DNA from: Nomia melanderi
Taxonomy: Eukaryota > Arthropoda > Insecta > Hymenoptera > Halictidae
DNA length: 64,000 nt
Reading direction: 5' to 3'
Assembly: GCF_051020985.1 (NCBI RefSeq)
Contig: NC_134999.1
Coordinates: 2,170,001-2,234,000, forward strand
Made by a program: the position numbers and the translations under genes. Below are positions 1 to 10,699 of this stretch, piece after piece (within the stretch, counting starts at the first letter, position 1; each line of letters begins with the position of its first letter). The notes beneath the pieces were generated by a model. The model was not told the DNA's origin and made no database searches. It saw only the letters and a program-made list of their open reading frames with translations.

Positions 1-122
1 CCTAAAACGATTTCTTACGACTGAACAAAATTTATACTGGAAGGTGTCGAAAATATTCTTATGAATTATATTCCGAAGACAATTAAATTTCAGTTCCCGG
101 CATTCGGCTTCAATTTCCATAG

Positions 123-359
123 TGTTGTTTTTATTCTCATGCTTCGTCGAACAAGTATGCGCCTACGTCGCGCCGTCTGCAACCTGCTGTATTTTGCAAT
201 GCTATTTATCAGTGCCACGAATCACACGTTAACGTGCTCCGCGACTGCGCGAGTCAACAAGGATACATGATATTTTCCGTAACCCTTGAACCCAGTCCAG
301 AATATCCGGACCAACTGGGCTCCGTGGACGTCGGTAAATCGTTCTCATTTCCATTCAAA
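123..359 (+). CDS. Possible exon or ORF, function unknown
   Basis: A frame of 78 codons stays open from just after an acceptor-like site (TTTCCATAG ending at 122) to a TAA at 357-359. The second half reads as plausible protein, including MIFSVTLEPSPEYPDQL and GKSFSFPFKIHPSDR. A donor-like GGTAAAT lies near 329, so if this is an internal exon it may end there. Codons use more G and C at third positions than the flanks. No domain is recognised, and no partner exon was found. A chance frame in a mildly GC-rich patch is the main alternative. Confidence 0.2.
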
Positions 360-2460
360 ATCCATCCGAGTGACAGATAAACTGTGTTCAACTATGGTGC
401 CGTTTTCAATTGTATTATTAAATGGTGCTAAACGTGTCACCTGCGATGTGATAGACCGTTTTCTGGATTATACTGAAGTAAAAATAGTGTTGTGTAATTG
501 AATTGTGTGAAAGTTTATGGTTCCCGCCTGTTGTCAATGAAAGATTTTGAAAGATACTGTAAGACCCCGTTTAACGCTACCTCGATTAACCTGAAACCTA
601 CGTAAACGTTAAATATCCCAGAATTAGAAATTTAAATATTCCATAACGTGGTTCTCGTCGTTACAGCTAGGTTATCGAGATAATTAATAATATAAAAGTA
701 ACTTATAATTAAAGTAAAATTTGAAATTAAAGTTTATTTGTATAACAATAGCGAATAAATACTTAATCATTCTTCGGTTATTTGTCAATCAAGTTATTCG
801 TTATTTCTTATTCTTTCATTATTTATTTACAAATTATGTTATATTATGTGTAGCGTAGGGCGAAAGTTATTCAAAATAACAAGTGACAAATAAATTTAAT
901 TTATTTATTATTGCGAATGATGAATATATTAATTATTGATTATTCACAAATGACAATAAGATTGAATTTATTCGTTATTTTGAACCATTTTTCCCGAACA
1001 TTGTTCGCGTATTTCCTCATTCCTATCTGCTATGCGTTAAGATAATTTCATTTAACGCCGTTTCATTTAACGCTTTGCCTCGTAAGAAGATATTCTGAGA
1101 GTTAATCGAAGTATTGTTGTATTTACGCGACAGTGAATTTTTACGAATGTCGTACCTGCACATATATAAGAGAAACTTGAATCGGACATTAATAGAAATT
1201 CATTGTTAGAACCTTTTTCTTCTGAACAATATAATTTCAATAATAAAATATTTCAGTTTATTCATATATCCACTATTTTAAATAAATACACACATAAGGT
1301 ACGTTAATGTTTTTTTCGATAATGTGTTACACAACCAATCTCATTAAAGTTACATTTCCTTTAACCATGTGTTAAAAGAAAAAAGAATCTCGTATTTATT
1401 GTGTATTACATTTACATTTATTGTAATGTTTTTATAATGATAACAGAAAGATATTATTTTATTTATACTGAAAAGAATAAGAATATTCAGATTCTTTGAA
1501 TCTAGATTACTTTGAGTTAGACACCGCGTTAGAAACGAAAGGGATAACTCCAAAAATCGTCGCTAGACCATGTGGAAAATATTTTGTTTACTATAATTTT
1601 TCAATCCGAAACGTCTTCTATAATTACGTGTGTTGTCTTGAATTTATATTTACCATAAAAATTGCAGCGATTGTAGCAATGACAATAAATGATGCCTCAT
1701 ACATTGTCTGTATCTGAGCTTTTATATATATATATAATTTATGGTTCTTGAGTTTCACGTGTACCTGTTAAAACAAAAAAACGTAAGGATTGATTAATAA
1801 ACGAACAATTATTAAGCCAACTTTTTAGAAAGTTGAAATGTTGTACCAAAGAGAAATTTAAATTACAAAAGCGGACAAGGCAACGGCTTCAGTTTTACAT
1901 ATCTAAATCATTTACTCTTTCACTTTTCATGATCTCCGGTGCACCTGTTGCTATAATAATGAACAGAGAGAAACTTCATAACTGCTCTCCATGATTACGA
2001 CAAATGTAACGTATCTGTCGAAATGAGTATGCAGCTTACATTGTGGCCTATATGTCCGACATTCAGCTGCTTATCATATGATCGGTTGACTAACACAAAT
2101 TGGTATACTTGCGCGAATAATGGGGGTTTCCTCGTAATGTTTAGAATTGATCGAAACATGGACATGTTAGATAGTCTGTTGAAATTTTTACTGAACTCTG
2201 TACAGAATTCTTTCTATGTTGGCGTTTCGTCTCAATATTTTCTTAACGGCAATTACCGTAATATTATATTATGCATCGCTTATCTCTGTAACAACTCCTT
2301 TATCAAAAAGTGAAGGTGCATATTTATTATGGTGAAGATTTTAAATAAAGAATTAATAATTATAGAATATAAAATAAGTACATAACCGTATCCTGTACAG
2401 TCTTTATTGCTAAATAATGAAAAATAAAAACTAAATAGAAAAGAAATTCATTTATTTACT
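360..2460. other. AT-rich non-coding stretch
   Basis: Mostly AT-rich DNA with no recognisable gene. A 96-codon ORF at 2023-2313 is no longer than expected by chance. A short (TA)n run lies near 1724-1738. A 23-codon minus frame at 1023-1094 after an acceptor-like site is not significant. Confidence 0.6.
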
Positions 2461-2463
2461 TAC

Positions 2464-2545
2464 ATTTAGTATTTGCTCCAAGCCACGAATGCTCTCCAGT
2501 AAAACCAACCACGTTAGTTTCTAAAGGCTTTCGGATAAGGAAACC
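2464..2545 (-). CDS. Candidate short coding exon, function unknown
   Basis: On the minus strand an 82-nt segment lies between an acceptor-like TTTGGCAG and a consensus donor GTAAGTAAAT. One frame is open throughout (27 codons plus one base) and reads GFLIRKPLETNVVGF followed by TGEHSWLGANTK. Read past the donor, the frame stops after two more codons, so it could also be a terminal exon. The acceptor has a weak pyrimidine tract. No family is recognised; a chance frame cannot be excluded. Confidence 0.22.
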
Positions 2546-3139
2546 CTGCCAAACAATGTTTGTTTATCGAAAACTCGTGCTGCGATGCGCCATAAAATCT
2601 TAATGTGTCCAGTTGCAACACACAATTGTAAATATTTCGCTCATCCACGTGTCGAACAAAATCGGGCTACCATAAAATAAGTCAAAAAAATTATATAAAG
2701 TAACCTTCGTACGCGCTGGAGTAATAAAACACTGGCGTACAACAACAAATAAGATATTATAGTAAGTGCGAGCCGCGTGTTGTAAGTTTTGTAAAACCAG
2801 TTGCACTAGGCGGCGTAATGGTGTTTAGGCATCATTAATCAGGCGAATCAGGGATAAATTTGCGCAGCCATTTGTAAAGTCAACTGCAATTTCTCCGGCG
2901 CTGATTACACGTCGTTAGCCGGGTGAAATCAAGTTAACGTATTGCCGCTTTGCGCATTGGAAACTTGATATCCATTTCTCCTCAACTAATAGTAATCCTC
3001 GAGCGGAAAGGGAAGAATACGAAGGAAGAAAATAATATGTCAAGGGAACGGTCCCGAATGCGATGGAAGAAAAGGAACCAGCATTGCTTGCACGCGTTAT
3101 ATAATAAACTCGGTTTAGTTTATATTTAAAACTTTTATT

Positions 3140-3194
3140 CTATTTTCCGCGAGATTTTATAAGTCGCCAATCTGTGATTAGATCTGGATTAGGC
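3140..3194 (-). CDS. Candidate terminal coding exon, function unknown
   Basis: A strong minus-strand acceptor (GGTTCTTTCAG) is followed by one base and an open frame PNPDLITDWRLIKSRGK, then TAG. An AATAAA polyadenylation signal sits immediately after the stop. The combination of pyrimidine tract, frame, stop and polyA signal is what a last exon should look like, but 17 codons is short enough to arise by chance. An upstream exon would have to end two bases into a codon. Confidence 0.25.
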
Positions 3195-3314
3195 CTGAAA
3201 GAACCAGTGCTGCGTTTCGTAGGATAATAAACTTATGGCGGTGTCGATATTAAAACTACTGTTTTATTTTGTAAGGTTTTATAACAGATTGATCTGTAAT
3301 ATCACAAGTATGGT

Positions 3315-3561
3315 TTAACACGTTGAATGTCATGGGGGTCACCGGTGATCCCCAATCAAATCGATTTATTATAGTTCACTCAATTAAACGATGATTGTTT
3401 GAAAACGTTTCTATATTATAAATAATGCTGCTTAATGCAGTGGCATTCAGCTAAATCAACGTGCAATAATAATAACACAATTCAATCAAATGATTTAATA
3501 CTATATTTTCTTCATTTTGTGTATTTTGCTCTATAAAATCGTGCGGCGTTCGAAGTGTTAA
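3315..3561. mobile_element. TTAA-flanked MITE, family F
   Basis: Both ends are TTAA. The left end reads TTAACACGTTGAATGTC and the right end, on the opposite strand, TTAACACTTCGAACGCC, giving imperfect terminal inverted repeats. About 247 bp with no coding capacity. TTAA duplication is the hallmark of piggyBac-like transposition. An internal hairpin (GGGGTCACC / GGTGATCCCC) lies next to the left end. No second full copy was seen. Confidence 0.6.
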
Positions 3562-3988
3562 ACATTTCTCTTTCAATGTTACCTAACGTATTGGTTATTA
3601 GACTCACTGTACGGGTACGTAATTTCATTCATTCATTTTTAAAAGGTATAAACTAGGCATGCGAGTATTTAATACATTTGGGACCTAATGTAACGGTTAC
3701 TGTTTTGCCAAGTAATTCTTTTATATAAAGTAAAATGTTTTTAATATAAAAAGTCACAAATGAATTTTAACAGGTTTTAACTATTATGACGGTTACCGAT
3801 GAATTGCTTGAAAACAATTATAATATGTAAGATGGCTCACGTTGAATACAAATGTTTACTAACGCAAGTAAGTTGATAATAGCGTAAGGATTATAATGCC
3901 AAATAATTAATACTTATGCATACTTATTTTTGCTATGAAAGGGCAAGTGTTATGTAAAATTCTCAAGATTTTTGTCGCAGTTAACGTG

Positions 3989-4213
3989 TTAAGCAGTTAA
4001 CTGTGTTTGACAAGTATACACGTCATCAATGAATCCTTCATTCTTCATTTTTTCAGACAAACATGTAATTCTTCTCCGATTTGCTTTGGTTTTTCATTAT
4101 AATATACCCGAGCTGCATTCGCCCTTCGTTCCACGAGTACACGCTTTACTTTTTATCTTATTGCGCGCTAAACAAGAAATTTTTCAAACTAAATTCCACA
4201 GTTAACAGGTTAG
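3989..4213. mobile_element. TTAA-type MITE, family C copy 1
   Basis: Starts TTAAGCAGTTAACTGTG and ends CACAGTTAACAGGTTAG, so the termini are inverted repeats and the right TTAA has decayed to TTAG. The interior shares long stretches with the copies at 22769, 24426, 41058 and 49110, such as ACAAACATGTAATTCTTCT and ACTAAATTCCACAG. Non-coding; ORFs across it are incidental. Confidence 0.7.
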
Positions 4214-4442
4214 TAGTGTTTACAGGGGCATTACCAAAATCGAAGTTGTGCAAACATTATCGATTACGTTTCTTTAATCTACTTGAATTCATTAAAAGGT
4301 GTAGTATTATCTGAACGTTTTGTAATCTCGTTAACTTTCGCACATTTGACCCTGATTTATTTCATCTCTGGTTAGTTAATATCTTGAATGAGCATAAATC
4401 TCATAGACACGAGTATAAAAACGTCGTAACAGGAAAGGTTAG

Positions 4443-4480
4443 TTATAATATTTCTTTGGATTCTTTTTCGTTCGTTCAGT
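4443..4480 (+). promoter_or_regulatory. Possible insect core promoter (TATA-like plus initiator)
   Basis: TTATAATA at 4443-4450 lies about 33 bp before TCAGT (4476-4480), the arthropod initiator consensus. Downstream DNA to about 4650 is CpG-richer than its surroundings and contains paired ATTGG and CCAAT motifs. An ORF of 69 codons begins directly at the initiator (ATG 4481), too close to be its normal start codon. Spacing is plausible, but both motifs are short. Confidence 0.2.
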
Positions 4481-4971
4481 ATGCGTGCCACTGTTGTTCA
4501 ACGTGCGCGGTACCTAGCAGGAAGCCTTACCCACACGACTCTTATTGGTGCGGATTTAGAGTATATCCAATCAGCGCGGCCAGACCTAAAGCCGAAGCTC
4601 GGGCTACCAAATGAACACGGCGCTATGGAGTCCACACCCATGTTAACCCTTTGCGTTCGAAAGAACACTCTCAGTCGTCACATGACTTGATACAGAAAAA
4701 TAATAAACGTTTGTATTTACCATTAACAAGTTAACTAGCATGAAAAACTTTCCTGTTTTACGTATCACTTGTTCCTTTATAATAAAAATAGAAAGGAAGA
4801 ATTATTTATTATTTGTTATCACTAGAAAACAGATTTTAAAAAATTTGAATTTGCATAAATATCCGCTGTCTAGGTATCACAATTTTTTCGTTACACTGTT
4901 ATCTAGTTATTTGGACTATTGAACATTTTTATTCGAAATCAGTTATTTCACAAATTATAATTATTTTCCAG

Positions 4972-5104
4972 TAATTATGGAGCTCTGTTCATCGATGACC
5001 GTCTATGTTTTATTAAAAAATTAATATTTCTAGTGCAAAGAATTAGGACCCATCTACACGTTAAAATATGGATCGCATGTACTAATTACTGGGAGATCAC
5101 TTGA
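4972..5104 (+). CDS. Candidate terminal coding exon, function unknown
   Basis: A good acceptor (TTATTTTCCAG ending at 4971) is followed by one base and 43 open codons ending at TGA. The peptide begins NYGALFIDDRLCFIKKLIF and ends with HVKIWIACTNYWEIT. It is mixed in composition rather than the lysine- and asparagine-heavy product of random AT-rich DNA. The other two frames close early. No upstream exon with the matching phase was identified, and a frame this long after an AG is only mildly unlikely by chance. Confidence 0.25.
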
Positions 5105-5247
5105 TAGCTATCTGAGGAATTTGATTGATTGATTAGTTTTCATTTTGTCTCAACTAATCTTCTATAGGTTTTGCTTCCTACATTCTGATATTTTTTCAAT
5201 CATTGATTTGCTACTCATCAATACGTTTACACAGAACCAATCAAAAC

Positions 5248-5411
5248 TATAAAATTATAAAATTATAAAATTATAAAATTATAAAATTATAAAATTACAA
5301 AATTACAAAATTATAAAATTATCAAATTATCAAATTATCAAATTATCAAATTATAAAATTACAAAATTACAAAATTATAAAATTATAAAATTATCAAATT
5401 ATCAAATTATA
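5248..5411. repeat. Microsatellite, 8-bp unit AAAATTAT/C
   Basis: About twenty copies of an 8-bp unit, drifting among AAAATTAT, AAAATTAC and AAATTATC in blocks. The blockwise variation suggests repeated local expansion. It abuts the GC-richer fragment at 5412-5767, as a simple tail would abut the 3' end of a non-LTR retrotransposon read on the minus strand. Confidence 0.9.
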
Positions 5412-5767
5412 AGCTAGGAAGACATCTGTTGCCCCTATGTCGTTTCACTGGACATCAAGTTATCTTCCAACTGTGGCATGCAACCTCAGAAGACTCAAAC
5501 CCATCGCTTGTAGTGATGCCTGCACTGCCAGATTTCTCAACGTGTGGAGAGACCTTTACCGGCTAAACCGAGTCACTCTCCGAAACCCTTCCATCTCAGC
5601 AGGGTGGTGCCCAGAGCTGTATCGACGCAGCTCACCTACCGACACCGCCGAATGGCGTTTAACCAGCATGCAGCCATCATCCACTACCCCTACAAGCAAT
5701 AAACTCAGAGCTTACCCGGTCTCCCGCGGTACCAATATCATAAGCAATACATACGCCCAAACGTATT
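5412..5767 (-). mobile_element. Possible non-LTR retrotransposon 3' fragment
   Basis: A GC-richer block that ends abruptly against an 8-bp repeat tail. On the minus strand a frame of about 50 codons reads in part VVDDGCMLVKRHSAVSVGEL and HHPAEMEGFRRVTRFSR before a stop, followed by about 150 bp of GC-rich sequence and then the tail (ATAATTTG-type on that strand). A short GC-rich body, a 5' truncation and a simple-repeat 3' tail suit a truncated LINE. No reverse transcriptase motif is present, so the assignment is inference; an unrelated repeat is possible. Confidence 0.35.
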
Positions 5768-6092
5768 GAAAAAAATCGATTTTTCAGAAATCATTGCACT
5801 AGAAAGTATTAATATTGTAGGGATAGTCGTTTTTGGTGTGCATAAGTGGATGGATGTGTATTTATGTGTGCGTACCGTGTGTGAGGCAGTGTGTTTGACA
5901 GATTTGAGAAACATATGACATATTACATAAAATCGATATTTTAAAAACATCAATGACTCTAGAATGTTCCAAGTGTAACTGAAGTACTTATGTTATTTAT
6001 GTAATGTGTGGAAATGATAGAATGTTCTAGAAAGTGTACAAATGAGATGAATGTACAAATAGAGAGTGTGAAATTGTGAGGCTGTAATTTTA

Positions 6093-6696
6093 TTAACTAT
6101 TAATTTTCTGAAATTGTTGTAACATTTGAGTAACTTTTGTTAATAAATCCCATAATATTGTTAAATGTTTAAACAAAGTTTCATTAATAATAGTGGTATG
6201 GTGTTTTGAAGGTGACTGGTCAAGGTCAATTCTAAGACTGCTGTGAAATCCTTTAAAAGATACATTTGCTATAACATGAAAAAATTTGTAAAGGCTAGAA
6301 GAAGAATATGTCATTAAAATATTTTGGAGGATCGCGTTACTTAAGGAAAGAACTAAATTACATAATAAATGTAGTGACTAGTTCCATGGTTTTTATAAAT
6401 ACTACGAAATTTCACAGTTTCCTAAGTACTTGCTGTTATTTTCGATGAGTTTGTTAAATCCGTAATTGGTTAAAGAAAAGTAAACTAACTTAATTTCTAC
6501 ACCTAATATTTAGAATGTTATCTAAAAAATTACATAATACTTCATTATGTAATCCTTATTGTAGATGTAACTAATATATGGCAACAGATATATTCAGTTT
6601 TCATTGTGTATATATACATGTATTCAATTATCATTAAAAATATACAACTGGATGTTTAAAATATAAAATAATTAAATAAATAAATAAACACACGCG

Positions 6697-6730
<34 letters not shown>

Positions 6731-7269
6731 ATATAATGTTGGATTTTAATTGGTGAAAGTGTAACATATCAACTCCACTTAAAAAAAACTGTACCTATAA
6801 TCATCTTCATTAATTTTAATGAATAATATATATGACTCACCCAATGAATTATATATATACACAAAATAAATAAATATATATACAAAAAATTTAAAAAAAT
6901 TTAAAAGTTCACGGACTAATGGCGAAAGTCTATTTTATTCCTAAATTACTATATTTCGGTTTTTTTATACGCTTCATCCGGCAGTAGTTCATTACTTACA
7001 TCAATGATATCTGAATTACATAACTATATCTTCTTCACATAAATTAGATAGCAAATTTTTCAAATAGTCCTTCTGTAACAGGTTACCGCAATTAGTCTCG
7101 GTTCGCATATACTTAAGCAATAAAATTCACATTCCAAAAGTTATCTGCCTGTTAGAAAACAACCTGTTTACAAGTGCATATCATTGAAATCGAACTAGAA
7201 ACGTAATTTACTTACTAGGAACAAAATGAAGAGAAGTACTCGCAAAGTGTGCATTTGCAACGCATTCAT
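6093..7269 (-). CDS. Three-exon gene, small hydrophobic-leader protein (unknown family)
   Basis: Exon 1 (7269-7216) starts ATG in a good insect context (ATCAAAATG) and encodes MNALQMHTLRVLLFILFL up to GTAAGT. An 11-nt microexon (7010-7000) sits between AATTCAG and GTAAGT. Exon 3 (6294-6093) follows a strong acceptor (TTCTTCTTCTAG) with a branch-point-like TTAATGAC upstream. Phases agree and give 88 residues: a continuous hydrophobic leader (about residues 9-24), then a polar and helical tail including RIDLDQSPSKHHTTIINETL and TKVTQMLQQFQKINS. AATAAA overlaps the stop. The leader could be a signal peptide or a single membrane anchor. The microexon is the weakest element; exon 3 alone has 66 open codons. 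No homologue recognised. Confidence 0.4.
6671..6730. repeat. Compound microsatellite (AAAT)n-(CG)n-(CA)n
   Basis: Short AAAT runs, then an alternating CG tract, then about 14 CA units. It lies in the second intron of the candidate gene at 6093-7269. Confidence 0.9.
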
Positions 7270-7620
7270 TTTGATATCGAGGCTCGACGGTTGCGTGGAA
7301 GTTTGAGAGTACGAGTTTCCTCAACACCGATCTGTAATCTCTATTAATACTTACCGGCGGCGCAGCCGCGTAAATCAATCATGAAACGCAGATACAGATA
7401 CACGGCAATAGAACTGAAGAAGCAGAGATAAAATGTAGGGATCACGGACGAACGTAGGAGCAAAAGTAACTGGATTTTCGTGAGTCATACTGTATTCGGC
7501 GAGCTTGTCAGGTGAACGCAGTCGTTGAACCTTCTGAATTGATTGTCCTTTCGCGTTGTCTCGTTCGATTACCACGAAAAGTCGACTGGAATGCGGAGTA
7601 CACGGCTATATTAAGTGCCA
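7270..7620 (-). promoter_or_regulatory. Putative 5' UTR and core promoter for the 6093-7269 gene
   Basis: Upstream of the candidate start codon the DNA is GC-richer. On the minus strand TTAATATAG (about 7614-7606) precedes CCAGTC with its A at 7587, a spacing close to a TATA box and initiator. A second donor-like site GCCG|GTAAGTATT lies at about 7352, so a 5' UTR intron is possible. The 66-codon frame at 7375-7575 would then be leader sequence. Confidence 0.25.
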
Positions 7621-7833
7621 CTTCGGAAGAAATGCGTTCTACGGATGCATGATTTGTCATTTCCATTAGACTAATCATGTTTTTTCTACCCCGTAACCCG
7701 GGTGATCGATGTGAAACGTGGCTGCTGAAAAAATATTTGCGTACGCTACTGTACTTTCTAAAAAATCGATTCGGTTAGTCTACTGAGCGGATAGGTAGAA
7801 AAAGAGAATGTTGCAAACAAATGTGCGATCTCT

Positions 7834-8056
7834 TTAACACTAAAACTACCGAGCGGTTAAATCGACTTTTCGAAATTTCTCTATAGAAGCTCAAAGAGTA
7901 CATAGGTTGAGACTTTAATTCATTTAGAATTCAGTTTGCCTAGTGCTGAATTAATTTCTTTAATAATTTCTCAGAGGAACATTTGTTATCTTTTTAATAA
8001 TTGCGAGAAGAAGACATCAGGAATCAGTCGTTTAAGCCGTCTGGTAGTTTTAATGT
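7834..8056. mobile_element. TTAA-type MITE, family A copy 1
   Basis: Left end TTAACACTAAAACTACC, right end GGTAGTTTTAATGTT: inverted termini. The interior matches the copies at 32566 (inverted) and 53357, for example in AGAAGAAGACATCAGGAAT and AATTTCTTTAATAATTTCTC. Non-coding, about 220 bp. Confidence 0.7.
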
Positions 8057-8059
8057 TTT

Positions 8060-10140
8060 TATCTATTAACCCATGTTATATTTTCTATATTTTGTTAACT
8101 AAATAATCTAGATAAAATTCTAAAAGAGTTTACTATTATCGTTTAAAGCGATTCTTCAGCATATACTTTGTTCCAGTGTACTTTGAATACTTTCTTTCAC
8201 TATGGACTCAGGTATTTCGTGAATCAAATTCATGAATCATGTATGAATATAATATACAAAAAAATTATTATAACATTGTATAGCATTAATAAAGGTAAAA
8301 TAACTTTTCATTGAATTTAAACTGTAAAGCTAACTATTTCCCAACACTTGTTACAATATGTCATGTAATGAACGCAAAAATTATACGTTGTCATGCATGC
8401 AGCTGATTTAATGTTCAGAAAAGTTTCCATTAATTGCACTTTCCTCGCTTAGTTGCGCTGGACCATAAACACGCGATATATTCAGGCTGCATTATAAATG
8501 CTTTCAGTGCTGTTTCAGCCAATTCGATTTATCTTCTTTATTATTGCTTATCGTTCTTTATTTTTTGTCGTTTAGACTTCGGCGCGTGATACAGTGTTTC
8601 ACGGGGAAGGCCGAAATACCTCCGCGTTTCCTTCATCTCGCCTCACATAACTCATTGCAGTGACAAATCGCAGTCGTTTGTTCGTATTCTCGATAAACGT
8701 TCGAACGAAACAGGTACTCTAGGTGCAAGAGTGCACGAGGTGTTCCACTCAAACGCGGACACAAAACAAAAAGTTTTCTCATCCATTATTAAGTTATCTT
8801 AAAAACAAGTTTTACTGCATCTGAATTAGCTGTTAATGAAATACATGCTCCGGTGATTACGAGTAGAAATGTACTTTTCGTTTTGAGATATTTTCGCGTT
8901 GGAATGTGTTTAATCAAATATTTCTTCATCAAGTGATCAATTTTTCACAAAAACATTTGCTCTTCTGATATAGACTTCTTATGCAATTATAATATTTTAC
9001 AACTTGTTTACTTAAAAAATTAGATTTTCGAATATCGAATGACTTAGATAGTTCTCAAAATGAATAATATACATGGAAAATAACAAGTAATATGAAGAAA
9101 TAATGAAATTTGAAGAAAACAGTATATTAGAACCAGGTACGTTCATATAAATTTTATATTCATAATGCAGTTCAATTAATTTTCATAATCATTCTAGTTT
9201 TCTTTTTATTTCCGATAATAAAAGTTATGATTCTTTTTTATGTTTTTATAATGTCGATTGACATAACATGAAATAAGTGACAGTTAAAATTTTTTAAATA
9301 TTTTACTTGTCAGACTACTTTCATAATTGCGGATACATAGATTGCCGATTTTGCTTAACAACTTCCTGCGATCTTTCAGTGTATTTATTCATTTATTAAT
9401 AATGTATACATACGTATATGAAAGCCATGTTATGTACGAAGCCAGAAAATGTATTGCCAAGCTTAATATTCTATTGTATTTGAGTAATGCGAAAAATATT
9501 TTATAAAAATATTCAAATACCTTTGATATGAAAATCGATACGTATATTAATAATAATATTGCGAACTAAAAGAAATCGACTGAAATATTGCTCGAGAAAT
9601 TAAAGACTAGAAGGTCATTGAATTAGAATAAAAGATTTCAAAATTACTTTTCGAATAATTGATTAAACTGACTTGAATCATTCGCAAAATTAGTTCCCAA
9701 AGTTTGCTATTTGCATTGCCATTTCTCAAATCGTTAATTTAAATACTAAATTAAATAATTTAATTTAAATTACTTTACGTAACTTATTTTAATCTTGAAG
9801 GATGAACTACAGTCTTATGGTACAGATCAAGCAAATTATAATGAATGAAACAAGAAATGTCGCATGAAGTCGTTTTGTTTTTGTTACTATCGAATTGATA
9901 TACGTAACCTAGTTATGCATATCATAGAGCTTCAGCGACCAAGATTGAATGAAATGATAGACAGTGTTGTGTATCATTGATTGAAAATTCCTTCGATATT
10001 ATAGTCACAAATGAAAATTTAAAAAGCCTTGTAATAACAGGTTCAAGCCACGCACACAACGATAACTTGCTAGCTGGACCAACTCTTATTACATCAACAT
10101 AATAATCCTGCAGACTCCGAAGTAACGTCAACTTCTGATT
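8060..10140. other. Mostly featureless AT-rich stretch with one weak ORF
   Basis: No convincing gene. The most coding-like part is a minus-strand frame from ATG at 8782 to a GTGAGG donor at 8647 (45 codons, beginning MRKLFVLCPRLSGTPRALLH), in a patch of higher GC. Its start context is poor and no following exon was found. The minus-strand ORF at 9922-10155 also looks incidental. Confidence 0.5.
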
Positions 10141-10459
10141 TTTCAGGATTCGCAAGGCGGAGTTTCCGGCATACTACGAGCTCATAATGCGAAAATAATA
10201 AACTGTACACGTGCGTTAACATCGAAGCCTGGAAATTGGTCTAACATTTTTTTGTCTTGGCCTCTTTCCGTTTATATTTATTAACCAGTTCCCTTTTCAA
10301 TATTCTGACGCTAGAACTGCTTATCTTTCTTTTTTGTTGCACTTACTAAAATGCCTACTCTAAAATATAAGAAGAATTTTTGTATGTTTTATCATACAGT
10401 GAATCATTTCCTGTATGTGCTTAGCTGTCAAAAAATTTGTAAGCAGTTATATTATTCAA

Positions 10460-10697
10460 TTAACACTAACCGTATCGGGAACCGGTCAAATAACCGGATT
10501 TAAAATTTTGCATTCTCTTTCGTTCATTAAATTTTATATCAATTCCTATATTATCCGTTTAGTCAGTTTTTCAATTTTTGTCTTTCCTTTTTAAAACGTT
10601 TACTAACTAATTAAGTTTATTATCTTGTTTGCCGTTATTTTGTAGCCAGTTATTTGATTAGTTGCAATAGAAGAAGTATAGGTACAGTTAGTGTTAA
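10460..10697. mobile_element. TTAA-flanked MITE, family E
   Basis: Begins TTAACACTAACCGTA and ends TACAGTTAGTGTTAA: near-perfect 15-bp inverted repeats with TTAA at both edges. About 238 bp, AT-rich and non-coding. Only one copy is in the window. Confidence 0.7.
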
Positions 10698-10699
10698 AT

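Noticed and set aside
1023..1094. Minus-strand terminal-exon-like segment of 23 codons
   Set aside because: Length is within chance expectation; the acceptor is only moderate and an internal repeat of GCGTTAAATGAAA suggests slippage.
8647..8782. 45-codon minus-strand first-exon candidate starting MRKLFVLC
   Set aside because: Poor start context, GC-rich patch, no following exon and no homology recognised.
10150..10199. Strong acceptor followed by 17 codons ending in TAA on the plus strand (IRKAEFPAYYELIMRK)
   Set aside because: The peptide looks attractive, but an open frame of 17 codons in one of three frames after an AG is expected by chance, and another frame is open longer.
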